A DNA stretch of 64,000 nucleotides from Panacagrimonas sp963975245. Its GTDB lineage: Bacteria > Pseudomonadota > Gammaproteobacteria > Nevskiales > Nevskiaceae. The position numbers and the translations under genes are program-made. The DNA is taken from the NCBI GenBank assembly GCA_963975245.1, contig CAXBFJ010000013.1, forward strand, positions 22,631 through 86,630. The letters run 5' to 3'. Positions within the stretch are counted from its first letter, which is position 1, and each line of letters starts with the position of its first letter. Positions 31,728 through 40,864 of the stretch are shown in pieces. The notes beneath the pieces were generated by a model. It ran no database searches, was not told where the DNA came from, and saw nothing but the letters and a program-made list of their open reading frames with translations.

Positions 31728-34481
31728 TTAGCGACCCAGCAGATTCAGTGAGCGCGCCCGCGCCAGTGCCGCGGAACGGCTGGATACCCCGAGCTTGGTA
31801 TAGAGGTTGTAAAGGTGCCATTTTACCGTGGCCACAGATACGTTTAGGCGGTCCGCCAGCTGTTGATTGCTCAGGCCCACTTCGATCAGACGTAACAGTT
31901 CCAGCTCGCGCGACGTCGGGCTGTCCAGCAATTCGGTCTCATCGCCATAAGTTTGCTTGAGTTCTTCAAGCAGGTCCGCATTACCCAGCGGCAGCCCCCG
32001 GCAGATCTCAACAAAAAACAGGCGCTCTTCTTCCAGGGCAAAGCCCCAGTCTTGCGGACGAGTGTTGTTGACCAGGCTCGCAATGAGTTCGGCGCGTTCG
32101 CGAAAAGGACGCAGGATGCCGCGCTTCGCGCCCAGGCCAATGGCTCTTACAAGATGCTTTGTGGCTTGCGCAGATTTTTGCGTCGCCAGTGCAAGGCTCA
32201 TGTCACACAGCGCCAGATCCAGGAGTTGTGCTGCACAGCCCTGATCCCGGGCCAGACGTGTCTGTGTGCTGATCAGGGATGCGGCCTGTCGATGATGGCC
32301 ACTGGCAATGGCCAGCTCGATCCTGGTCAAAGCATGGAGCATGCGCACGCGCGCACTGGATTGCGCCACGGCCGGTGGTTTGTCGCGGCCCAGCCCCATC
32401 AGATCTGCCTCGGCCTGAGCGTCCTGTAGCCGTCCAAGTCGCAGCAGGCGCTGGACCACGAAGCAGGACAGCATGAGATTCATGCGCGGTGGATAGTTGG
32501 CCGCCAGGTCACGCAGATCAGCGATGCAGATGATCTCGTCATCCTGCCCGGTCCACAGTTTCAAGGCGGCGTCAGCACCGATGGCGGCGGTATCCAGGAT
32601 GCCGTGATTGTTGGCACGACGCAGGCCACTGGCGAGCAGTTCACGGGCTTCATCTTCCCGTCCGGTTTCAACCGCGCATTTGGCAGCAACCAATGAGGCA
32701 GTGCCGATCATGCCGCTGCTGTCTCCCATGGCGGCGCGCGCTTTGCTCAGGGCGCCGCGAACGTCGTTGTAGGCGACTGCGAAATTGCCCTCTAGCATCA
32801 TGTTCATGCATGAGGAGAGCGACACCCAGGCGTCTCCGTAGACACTGCTGGCTTGAGTGATCGCAGCGCGGGCCGTGCGGGCAGACTCACGCGCTTCGGC
32901 AAAGCGATGTTCGTTGGACAGATAGAGCGTTGCTGCCACCGCCACTGTTGCAACATCAAAAGGATCGTCGGCTGCACGGTCAGCGAGCCAGGCAGAAATC
33001 AGCTTGTGCGCCTCGCCAAGGTCGTCTGTGTAGGTGTCGATGCAGATGCGGATGACGGCGAGACGTCGCTTGAGTTCCGGAAGCCTTTGTTCATTCTGCC
33101 GTCCGATGTCTTCACGTTCGATGCGCTGTGCAAGGCGCTCATGCTGTTGGCGTGCAAAGTCATAGCGGCGGTGAAACACCAGCGCCCAGACGTACCAGTA
33201 ATCGGCCTCCCAGCCCACGTCATGACCGCGATTGCGCAGCGTCTCTACCCAGGCGATGTACTGTCGAAGGTCGCCCTGGTCGCGGACAAAATGTGGCGCT
33301 GCCTTTTCCAAAATGTCACTGGCTAACGAGGCTGAGTTGGCTTCCAGTGCGTAATCTATGGCGATGTTCCATTGCCCGTTCTGATCACACCACCGGGCCG
33401 CCCGTTCCAACACGCCGCGACGATGATTCAGGCTGAGTTTCTGTATGGCTTCCTTGTGCAGAAACTCGCGGAACAGGCCATGCAGGCGATGCCAGGTGCC
33501 GTTGCGATCCAGAGGAATGACAAACACATTGCGTTGCAGCAACAGGGCGACATGTGTGCCCGCCTGCGCATCGCCGGAGGCTTCCTGCGCCAGCTCGATA
33601 CTGAACGTGCGCAACAGCGACAACTCCAGCAGAAACTTCAACATCTCTTTCGAGAAGGAGTCCAGCACCTGCCGATTGAGCAGGTTGGAGAGGTCTTCAT
33701 CGGCCCCTGAAAACTGCTCAAGCGCCTGCAGTGGGTCTTCGGATGATTCCAGAATGATCTGGGACAGACGCACCGCGGCGGGCCAGCCTTCGGTTTGTCG
33801 CGTGACGCGATCGATGGCCTCTACGCCGAGCTTCTTGCACAGTTGCGCGCCCAGAAGCTGGCTGACTTCCTGTTGTTTGAGGCTCAGTTCTTCGACGCCG
33901 AATTCGGTGGCCGCACCTTGCAGCTTGGCGCGAGCCACGTTCATCGGGACGCGCTGGGTGCTGGCAAACCAGAAGTGAACCGACGACGGCGTCTGGTAGA
34001 CCAGACGTTCCAGAAGCTGGCCGAGGGTTTCGTCCTGACAGTAACCCAGGTTGTCGATGATGATCATGGAAGGCTCCGGCAACTGGGCCAGCGTCTCCAG
34101 CAGATCATCGATGCGATTTTCCAGCGGCTCGTCTCCATGGATCAGTGCCTGCGCGGGGTGAATCCCGTCGTCGCCCTCGCTCAGTGCCGCCTGAAGGACG
34201 TCCACCACGCGCTCGATACTGTCATCGCGATCATCCAGCGAGAGCCACAAGGTATGGATGCCCTGTTTGGCGCATTGCGCGGAGACTGCCGACGACAGCA
34301 CCGTTTTTCCGTAGCCCGTCGGCGCCACCACACAACTCAGCTTGCTGGGTGTCCAGTTCTTCCTGAGCACGGCTGCCAGTGCAGCCGAGCGCACCAGCGG
34401 AAAAGAGAAGCTCGGCGGATCCTGCCTTCGCCTGACCCGACCCCGTTGCTGTTTTTGTGCTGGCTTCCGGAGTCTGGCCAA
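31728..34481 (-). CDS. AlkS/MalT-like LuxR-family ATP-dependent regulator 3
   Basis: A 917-residue protein starting with TTG at 34481, supported by AGAGGAGAACA directly before it; no in-frame ATG lies near. Walker A (APTGYGKTV, about 53-61), an 'IIIDNLGYC' Walker B-like stretch, TPR-like middle and C-terminal LuxR HTH ('LSNQQLADRLNVSVATVKWHL') give the MalT/AlkS layout. It resembles regulator 1 more than regulator 2. It starts 15 bases after an acyl-CoA dehydrogenase gene, so it is co-transcribed with fatty-acid oxidation genes and may sense a lipid intermediate. Confidence 0.87.
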   Translation of the reverse strand: MARLRKPAQKQQRGRVRRRQDPPSFSFPLVRSAALAAVLRKNWTPSKLSCVVAPTGYGKTVLSSAVSAQCAKQGIHTLWLSLDDRDDSIERVVDVLQAALSEGDDGIHPAQALIHGDEPLENRIDDLLETLAQLPEPSMIIIDNLGYCQDETLGQLLERLVYQTPSSVHFWFASTQRVPMNVARAKLQGAATEFGVEELSLKQQEVSQLLGAQLCKKLGVEAIDRVTRQTEGWPAAVRLSQIILESSEDPLQALEQFSGADEDLSNLLNRQVLDSFSKEMLKFLLELSLLRTFSIELAQEASGDAQAGTHVALLLQRNVFVIPLDRNGTWHRLHGLFREFLHKEAIQKLSLNHRRGVLERAARWCDQNGQWNIAIDYALEANSASLASDILEKAAPHFVRDQGDLRQYIAWVETLRNRGHDVGWEADYWYVWALVFHRRYDFARQQHERLAQRIEREDIGRQNEQRLPELKRRLAVIRICIDTYTDDLGEAHKLISAWLADRAADDPFDVATVAVAATLYLSNEHRFAEARESARTARAAITQASSVYGDAWVSLSSCMNMMLEGNFAVAYNDVRGALSKARAAMGDSSGMIGTASLVAAKCAVETGREDEARELLASGLRRANNHGILDTAAIGADAALKLWTGQDDEIICIADLRDLAANYPPRMNLMLSCFVVQRLLRLGRLQDAQAEADLMGLGRDKPPAVAQSSARVRMLHALTRIELAIASGHHRQAASLISTQTRLARDQGCAAQLLDLALCDMSLALATQKSAQATKHLVRAIGLGAKRGILRPFRERAELIASLVNNTRPQDWGFALEEERLFFVEICRGLPLGNADLLEELKQTYGDETELLDSPTSRELELLRLIEVGLSNQQLADRLNVSVATVKWHLYNLYTKLGVSSRSAALARARSLNLLGR

Positions 34482-34496
34482 TGTTCTCCTCTCTTT

Positions 34497-35717
34497 TTAT
34501 CCCGTGTATTCGCGCCCAAATATATGCCGTGCGATGACCCAATTCTGAATCTCATTGGCGCCCTCGTAAATCTCGCCAATCTTGGCATCGCGATAAATCG
34601 ACTCCAGCGGGAAATTCTCGCCGGGTCCGGACAGGGTCTTGACGTAACCATACGCGCCGCACACCTGAATGGCATCCCGGACCACGTCGCAGGCCAGCCG
34701 CGAGCCGGCCAGCTTGGCCATGGCGGCCTCGATATCCGCACCGCCTTCCTTGTCGAAGCGGATGGCTGCCTTCTGATAGAGGTTTCTGGCCATCTCGATC
34801 TGCAGGGCATGCTCGGCAAAGCGATATTGCCAGTGCTGCATGCGGGCCAGTTCCTGGCCAAAGACCTTGCGCTGGGTCATGTAGTGGCTGGCAAAGTCGA
34901 ACGAGGCTTGGGCCATCGCCACGCCGATGGCTCCGATGCCCATGCGGCCCAGCACCAGCGAACCAATGGCAGCGCGCAAGCCGCTGCCTTCTTTCTGGAT
35001 GACGTGATCCGCAGGAACAAATACATCGGTGAAGTCGATGTCGGCTGTGAGCTGTACGTGATTGCCCATCTTGAGATCCGGGGCGGAAACCTTGACGCCG
35101 GGATCATGCATGTCTGCCAGCAACATGCTGAGCGAATCGCCCGTGCGGCACAGCACGACAATCAGGTCGCCCACAGGAGAATTGGTAATCCAGCGCTTCT
35201 TGCCATTGATGCGATAGCCGCCATCGACCTTGGTCGCCACGGTTTTGACCGATTTCACAGAAAGATCCGTGCTGGCTTCGGGTTCGCTGGTGGCAAAGCA
35301 GCCCACGAACTCCCCGCGAATCAGCTTGGGCAGGTATTTTTCTCGAATATCGGCCTGCGCGTTCTGCAAGGCCCGTCCGACCAGAATGGCCTGACCGTCG
35401 TACATCGATGAAGTGAGGCTGGGTGAGTAGTAGCCCAGTTCTTCGCAGACAGTTGCCGTTGCCAGCGTCGGGAATTCCAGGCCCAAGCCGCCCACATCGG
35501 CAGGAAATGGAATCTTGTAGAGGCCCGCTTTGGCCATGGCATCGAATTCAGCGCGGGCAAATGTTTCCTTGGCTTCCGGCGTGGTGTTGAGCCGATGCGC
35601 CACTGGCCGGATCACGTCATCACAAAACTGGCGAACATCCTTGCGAACCTTGAGGGTTTCTTCTGGTAGCAGAAGGTCGCTGAACAGTTTGTCGGCGCGG
35701 CGCGGAGGAGTACTCAT
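34497..35717 (-). CDS. Acyl-CoA dehydrogenase (FadE-type)
   Basis: A 406-residue acyl-CoA dehydrogenase. It has 'GCFATSEPEASTDLS' in the flavin loop, 'GYRINGKKRWITNSP', and near the C-terminus 'IYEGANEIQNW' with the catalytic Glu at about residue 385, in the medium-chain enzyme position. This differs from the two paralogues at 16363 and 62607. Pathway: first step of beta-oxidation; electrons go to electron-transfer flavoprotein. It lies 126 bases after a dienoyl-CoA isomerase gene and directly before regulator 3. Confidence 0.92.
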   Translation of the reverse strand: MSTPPRRADKLFSDLLLPEETLKVRKDVRQFCDDVIRPVAHRLNTTPEAKETFARAEFDAMAKAGLYKIPFPADVGGLGLEFPTLATATVCEELGYYSPSLTSSMYDGQAILVGRALQNAQADIREKYLPKLIRGEFVGCFATSEPEASTDLSVKSVKTVATKVDGGYRINGKKRWITNSPVGDLIVVLCRTGDSLSMLLADMHDPGVKVSAPDLKMGNHVQLTADIDFTDVFVPADHVIQKEGSGLRAAIGSLVLGRMGIGAIGVAMAQASFDFASHYMTQRKVFGQELARMQHWQYRFAEHALQIEMARNLYQKAAIRFDKEGGADIEAAMAKLAGSRLACDVVRDAIQVCGAYGYVKTLSGPGENFPLESIYRDAKIGEIYEGANEIQNWVIARHIFGREYTG

Positions 35718-35844
35718 ATTGTTCTCTTTCAGATGTTGGTGATGTCATGCGGGGTGGAAGTCCAAACCCTGATGGGTTTGCCGGGGCGCAGGTGATGATT
35801 CACATCGCCATGCGCGCCAGCCGGGACCTCCCCTGGTGTTGTGA

Positions 35845-36678
35845 TCAGTCCTTGAACTTCGGTGCGCGTTTTTCCTGAAAGGCGCTCAGCGCCTCATCCA
35901 GGTCTTCGCCCAGTAGCATCGATGTATTCCAGATGGCGGCGTAGCTCAGGCCATCCTGCACATTGTGTTCACGCGACCACAGCAGATTGCGTTTGATGCC
36001 GCGTGTGGTGCACGGTGATTTGGCCGCGACGGTCTTGGCCAGTTCCAGTGCGGCGGCCATCAGTGCTTCCCTGGATTCGCAGACGCGCGAGACCAGTCCC
36101 AGTTTCAGCGCACGCTCGCTGTCGAAGGTTTCAGCGGTATAGGTCAGTTCAGTCATTGCCGAATAGCCAATCACGTGGCGCAGGCGCTGCAAAGTACCCA
36201 CGTCGGGTACCACCGCCAGATCCACTTCCTTGATGCAGAACTTGGCATCCTGCGAGCAGAGGCGCATGTCGCAGCCCGCGATCAGGTCAATGCCGCCACC
36301 AATGCAGACGCCGTGGATCGCAGCAATGACCGGCGCCGACGTGTTTTCCACGGCGGTGAACGAATGCTGGAAGCGTTGGATGTCCGCGAGGACTTCTTCG
36401 TGTCCGCGCGTTCTGCGCTCAGGATCCGAGAGTTTGCTTCTGAGCCCGCTGATGACGGAAATGTCGATACCTGCAGTGAAATGCTTGCCTTCGCCGCAGA
36501 GGATGATCGCGCGAATTTGCCGCTGCGTTCCCAGCCACTCCAGGGCCTCGGGGAGTTCGGCCCACATGCGACGGTCCAATGCATTGAGCTTTTCGGGGCG
36601 GTTGAGCTTGAGCCAGGCCACCGGGCCATCAAACTCGATCAGAACGGTCTCGAACTGTGGAATAGCGCTATCGGTCAT
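35845..36678 (-). CDS. Delta3,5-Delta2,4-dienoyl-CoA isomerase-like (ECH1-type) crotonase
   Basis: A 277-residue crotonase-fold protein. The oxyanion segment is 'GKHFTAGID' (64-72). Then Asp131, Glu151 and Asp159 ('GGGIDLIAG', 'KEVDLAVVPDVGTLQRL') fall at the same spacing (20 and 8) as the catalytic Asp176, Glu196 and Asp204 of rat ECH1. Those residues mark dienoyl-CoA isomerases over hydratases. The reaction moves double bonds during breakdown of unsaturated fatty acids. It is the first gene of the minus-strand unit with an acyl-CoA dehydrogenase and regulator 3, divergent from metY. Confidence 0.88.
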   Translation of the reverse strand: MTDSAIPQFETVLIEFDGPVAWLKLNRPEKLNALDRRMWAELPEALEWLGTQRQIRAIILCGEGKHFTAGIDISVISGLRSKLSDPERRTRGHEEVLADIQRFQHSFTAVENTSAPVIAAIHGVCIGGGIDLIAGCDMRLCSQDAKFCIKEVDLAVVPDVGTLQRLRHVIGYSAMTELTYTAETFDSERALKLGLVSRVCESREALMAAALELAKTVAAKSPCTTRGIKRNLLWSREHNVQDGLSYAAIWNTSMLLGEDLDEALSAFQEKRAPKFKD

Positions 36679-36903
36679 TTTGATTTATCTGGTTTAGTGT
36701 TGATAAGAATGCGGTGATATGTCGGAACGGTGACCAACCTTTAGGTGGGCCGGCGCACCCGTCAACCGCTTAGGTGGCAAGCAGGAGCAGCGGATTTTGG
36801 CGCGGGCAGGGCCGCAAGGGGTTTGCCCGCATCGGTCAATCGTTTCCAGCTCCCTACAATGGCAGGCTCCGATTCACAGTGACTTTAATGAAAATCAAGA
36901 AAC

Positions 36904-38190
36904 ATGGCCCAATCTGACTGGAAATTCGAGACGCTCGCGGTGCATGGCGGTTACTCACCTGACCCAACGACGCGCGCAGTCGCTGTGCCAATCTACCAGA
37001 CCGTGGCATATGCCTTTGACGACACTCAGCACGGTGCGGACCTGTTTGACCTGAAAGTCGAAGGCAACATTTATTCGCGGATCATGAATCCGACCAATGC
37101 CGTGCTCGAGCAACGCATGGCAGCCCTGGAAGGCGGCATCGGCGCACTTGCTCTGGCTTCGGGTCAGGCTGCCGTGACCTACGCCATCCAGACCATTGCC
37201 GGTGCCGGCGACAACATTGTTTCGGCCAGCACGCTTTACGGCGGCACCTACAATCTGTTTGCCCACACGCTGCCACAGTTTGGTATCGAAGTGCGCTTTG
37301 CCGACCCGCGCAAGCCGGAGACTTTTGCCGATCTGATTGATGAGAACACCAAGGCGGTGTTCGCCGAATCCATTGGCAACCCGCTTGGCAATATCACCGA
37401 CATCGGCGCGATCGCGAAGATTGCGCACGCCCAGGGCGTGCCCCTGATCATCGATAACACCGTCGCCACGCCTTATCTGCTGCGGCCCTTCGAGCACGGC
37501 GCGGATATCGTGGTTCACTCGCTGACCAAATATCTGGGTGGCCACGGCACGACGCTGGGCGGTGTGATCGTGGATTCGGGCAAGTTCCCGTGGGCGCAGC
37601 ACAAGCAGCGTTTTTCGCGACTCAACGAGCCAGACGTGAGTTATCACGGCGTGGTCTACACCGAAGCTTTGGGTGAGGCGGCCTACATTGGCCGCGCCCG
37701 CGTGGTCCCGCTGCGCAATATGGGCGCTGCGCTGTCACCGTTTAATGCGTTTCAGATTCTGCAGGGCATTGAGACCTTGTCGCTCAGAATGGACCGGATC
37801 AACAGCAGCACCCTGCGCATTGCAGAGCATCTCAAAGCGCAGGAAAAAGTGCTGTGGGTCAACTATGCCGGCCTGCAAGATCATCCCGATCACGGACTTG
37901 CCCAGCAATATCTGGGCGGACGCGCATCGGGCATCCTTACCTTCGGCCTTCAGGGTGGCCGAGAAGCAGGCGCGCGATTCCAGGATGCGCTCCAGCTGTT
38001 TACGCGGCTGGTCAACATCGGCGATGCCAAGTCTTTGGCAACGCATCCGGCAACCACCACGCATCGCCAGCTCGGTCCGGAAGAGTTGCGCAAGGCAGGC
38101 GTTACCGAAGACACCGTGCGACTGTCGATTGGCATCGAACACATTGATGATTTGATTGCAGACCTGGATCAGGCGCTCGCCCAGACCTGA
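36904..38190 (+). CDS. metY: O-acetylhomoserine sulfhydrylase (MetY-type)
   Basis: A 428-residue PLP enzyme of the Cys/Met metabolism family. 'HSLTKYLGGHG' carries the PLP lysine at 209, and 'IIDNTVATPYLLRP' has the Asp (184) that pairs with the pyridine nitrogen. Length and the 'YSRIMNPTNAVLE' motif fit MetY (about 430 residues) better than cystathionine synthases (about 390). It makes homocysteine from O-acetylhomoserine and sulfide, in the cytoplasm. It stands alone between divergent and Fur-controlled units. Its ribosome site is weak; a nine-codon ATG frame overlaps its start. Confidence 0.92.
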   Translation: MAQSDWKFETLAVHGGYSPDPTTRAVAVPIYQTVAYAFDDTQHGADLFDLKVEGNIYSRIMNPTNAVLEQRMAALEGGIGALALASGQAAVTYAIQTIAGAGDNIVSASTLYGGTYNLFAHTLPQFGIEVRFADPRKPETFADLIDENTKAVFAESIGNPLGNITDIGAIAKIAHAQGVPLIIDNTVATPYLLRPFEHGADIVVHSLTKYLGGHGTTLGGVIVDSGKFPWAQHKQRFSRLNEPDVSYHGVVYTEALGEAAYIGRARVVPLRNMGAALSPFNAFQILQGIETLSLRMDRINSSTLRIAEHLKAQEKVLWVNYAGLQDHPDHGLAQQYLGGRASGILTFGLQGGREAGARFQDALQLFTRLVNIGDAKSLATHPATTTHRQLGPEELRKAGVTEDTVRLSIGIEHIDDLIADLDQALAQT

Positions 38191-38344
38191 ACTGAGGGGC
38201 AGCATGTGGGCGCGCCGGTCCGTGGCCGCGCGCGCCGCACCGCACCGGCTGCATCAAATGAAGATGCATGGCCCTGGCGGGTCGCCAACGTGGGCGCGGG
38301 TGTTCGTCGGGACGCCCTGTTCCTTCGACGGACTACGCTCATTT

Positions 38345-38374
38345 TTGCGAATGAGAATAATTCGCATATATAAT
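38345..38374 (+). promoter_or_regulatory. Sigma70 promoter with overlapping Fur box
   Basis: TTGCGA (38345-38350) and TATAAT (38369-38374) are separated by 18 bases. Between them lies GCGAATGAGAATAATTCGC (38347-38365), which resembles the Fur box and has TGCGAAT/ATTCGCA outer arms. Bound Fur would block polymerase, so the receptor operon at 38448 should be induced when iron is low. Confidence 0.85.
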
Positions 38375-38447
38375 CCGGCCCGCGCCGTGCCAGCAATCGC
38401 AAGCCTCAAGCGCCCGAATAATCAAATGATTCAGGGAGCTTCAGAGA

Positions 38448-40559
38448 ATGTATCGATCCTTGCCGTTGGCCGCTTTCGGCTTGCTGGTGTTCAGTGCTCA
38501 GGCAGAGCAAAGCGCCGGCCCGGTCGCCGACGCATCGGCGCAGGCCGAAACGCCGACCACCATTGTCGTTGTCGGGGAGCGCTCCGACGATAGCGTCCGG
38601 GCCGACGCGGCTTCTGTTGGCGTCCTTGGCGACATGGCGGTGGTTGAAGCGCCTTATTCGATCAACGTGATCAACGCGCATCTGCTCGACATTCAGCAAA
38701 TCTCTACTTACGGCGACTTTCTGAAGAATGTCCCGGGTGCCAGCACCGGAAACGTCACGGTGGGGTTCCTGTCTCTGCGGGGCTTTTCCCTGGGGTCCGA
38801 CGGTTATCTGTACGACGGCATGCCGGGCCATGCGGCCATTGGAGACACCTATCAGACCGACAGCACAGATCGCATTGAAATCTTCAAGGGGCCGGGCACC
38901 TTCCTGGCTGGGTTCGGAGGTGCCAGCAGTCTGGGTGGAACGCTCAACTATTTGCCCAAGCGGGCGCAGGGCGAACCGCTCACCCGCATCGAGGCCGGTT
39001 ATGAAAACCGATCGCAGTTCACCGTGGCCAGTGACCTGTCACGTCGCTTCGGTGAGGGCGAGCGCTTTGGCGCACGTCTGAATCTGCGCGTGCGTGATGG
39101 CGAGCAGGCGGTTGAGCATTATGAGTGGAATCAGACCGCCGCCAGTCTGGCGCTGGACTGGGATGCCAGTAGCACCCTGAAGATGTTCAGCGTGTTCGAG
39201 TATGCGGACAACCATCTTCCCACCCTGCCGCCGTTTCTCATTCTGAGCCCTGGCCTGCAGCCGCCCGAACCCGGCGATACCACCGCCAATCTCGCCCAGT
39301 CCTGGGACGACTATCAGTCACGGGGTTACAGTGGTTATGGCCGTATCGATTGGAGCCTGGCCCAGGACTGGACAACGAGTCTGCAGATTCTCAGCAGTGT
39401 CTCGGAGCGACCAAAACACAAGAATGCCCGCTTTGGCAGTATCGATAATGCGCAGGGCGATGTGACCCTGTTTGCGGGCGAAGAAAATTCGGAGACGAAC
39501 AGCGACAGTGTCCAACTCTCGTTTCGCGGCAAGGCGCAAACAGGCGCGCTGACGCACCGCATCACACTGGCCTACCTGGCTACCAGTGAAACCAACCGCA
39601 GTAGCTATGGGCCGATCGGGGCAGTCGCCACCAACCTCTATGCGCCTGTACAGGCAGCAGAGCCTCCCGATGCCGGCCTGCCATTACTGCTCAGCAGTAA
39701 ATCCCGTTCCAATAGTGTGGTGATCAGCGACATCGTGGAATTCACACCGCGCTGGTCGGTGCTGCTGGCAGCGCGGCGAGCCGAATATGAACAGGACAAT
39801 TTCAGCTATGCAACCGGAACGACGCGCACTGCAACCCCCGGCGTTGCCGACACATCTCCGACGGCGGCCATCATGTTCAAGCCGGTCGATGACAGCCTGA
39901 TCTATGTCAGCTTTGGTGAAGGCGTCGAGCAAGGCGGCGAGGCACCGCTGGGCGCGCTCAATGCAGGTGCAAGACTCGAAGCACTGGTGACCGAGCAGTA
40001 CGAGCTTGGGTTCAAACTGCAGCGAGGCGGAGTTCTGTACACGCTGGCGCTGTTTGACTTGCTGCGTCCTTCAGAATTCGTCAATGCGGCGGGCATCTAT
40101 GTGCAGGACGGTGAGCAGCGTCATCGCGGGATCGAGTTGGGCGCCAATGGTCGCGTGCTGCCGGGTCTGGATGTGGTGGCCGGGCTGTCGTGGATTGATC
40201 CGGAGTCGGAATCCACCGGAAACCCCGCTTTGGACGGAAACCGGCCGGTGAGCGTGCCCCGATTCACAGGAAACCTGTTTCTGGACTATGCACTCAAGGC
40301 GGTGCCGGGTCTGTACCTCAACGGTGGCGTCTACCACAACGGCAAGCAGTTCCTGGATCAGGCCAATACGCAGGAGCTGGACGGATGGACCCGCTTTGAC
40401 GCTGGCCTGCGTTACCAGACCCGCATCAGCGACGTGAGCACTCAGTTCATCCTGGCGGCGGAAAACATCAGCAACGAGGAGTACTGGATTGGCGAGCAGG
40501 GCATCCTGACGTATGCCGATCCGATGACCCTCAAGTTCACCTCGCGGTTCGACTTTTGA
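38448..40559 (+). CDS. TonB-dependent siderophore receptor
   Basis: A 703-residue outer-membrane receptor. Signal peptide about 1-19; TonB box-like 'TTIVVVG' near 37-43; plug domain with 'VEAPYSINVINAHLL' and 'FLKNVPGAS' and 'EIFKGPG'; 22-strand barrel ending in Phe ('KFTSRFDF'). It imports a ferric siderophore or other chelate using TonB energy. It heads a Fur-box operon and its stop overlaps the next gene's start. No siderophore synthesis genes are near, so the ligand may be foreign. Confidence 0.92.
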   Translation: MYRSLPLAAFGLLVFSAQAEQSAGPVADASAQAETPTTIVVVGERSDDSVRADAASVGVLGDMAVVEAPYSINVINAHLLDIQQISTYGDFLKNVPGASTGNVTVGFLSLRGFSLGSDGYLYDGMPGHAAIGDTYQTDSTDRIEIFKGPGTFLAGFGGASSLGGTLNYLPKRAQGEPLTRIEAGYENRSQFTVASDLSRRFGEGERFGARLNLRVRDGEQAVEHYEWNQTAASLALDWDASSTLKMFSVFEYADNHLPTLPPFLILSPGLQPPEPGDTTANLAQSWDDYQSRGYSGYGRIDWSLAQDWTTSLQILSSVSERPKHKNARFGSIDNAQGDVTLFAGEENSETNSDSVQLSFRGKAQTGALTHRITLAYLATSETNRSSYGPIGAVATNLYAPVQAAEPPDAGLPLLLSSKSRSNSVVISDIVEFTPRWSVLLAARRAEYEQDNFSYATGTTRTATPGVADTSPTAAIMFKPVDDSLIYVSFGEGVEQGGEAPLGALNAGARLEALVTEQYELGFKLQRGGVLYTLALFDLLRPSEFVNAAGIYVQDGEQRHRGIELGANGRVLPGLDVVAGLSWIDPESESTGNPALDGNRPVSVPRFTGNLFLDYALKAVPGLYLNGGVYHNGKQFLDQANTQELDGWTRFDAGLRYQTRISDVSTQFILAAENISNEEYWIGEQGILTYADPMTLKFTSRFDF

Positions 40560-40864
40560 GCGCTCTCCAGCAACAAGGCCGCGGCGGTACGCGACGATGG
40601 TTCCGCGCGATATTGGCCGGGCCCGTGGTCTTTTTGACCAGTGTCGTGGTCATGGCCGCGTGCGCGCTGTGGGTGCCTGAGGGCGCCGCCAGTATCGACA
40701 ACCTGGTGCTGCCCATTGTGCTGTTTCCAGTGATCTGGGCGGCCCTGTTTTTCTATGCCTGCCTGGACAGAAAATTACTTCGGGCCTGGGGTCTGGTCCT
40801 GGTCATGCTGGCCCTCAACGGCATTGCCATCGGTACACAATTCTTGGGAGGCCCCGCCACATGA
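40556..40864 (+). CDS. DUF3649-like small iron-uptake membrane protein
   Basis: A 102-residue protein with an N-terminal basic stretch and three hydrophobic helices (about 17-37, 47-68, 77-96). It starts with TTG overlapping the receptor stop, and its own stop overlaps the PepSY start, so it is coupled in translation. The size, position and pattern fit DUF3649, a family found between receptors and PepSY proteins. Its role is unknown. Confidence 0.65.
   Translation: MSALQQQGRGGTRRWFRAILAGPVVFLTSVVVMAACALWVPEGAASIDNLVLPIVLFPVIWAALFFYACLDRKLLRAWGLVLVMLALNGIAIGTQFLGGPAT

Noticed and set aside
33795..35411. Long plus-strand open frame (538 codons)
   Set aside because: It is antisense to regulator 3 and the acyl-CoA dehydrogenase, both of which have clear family motifs, and its product has no domain character or ribosome site.
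36888..36917. Nine-codon leader frame overlapping the metY start
   Set aside because: It is too short and has no ribosome site; it is likely chance, though it would be compatible with weak metY translation.
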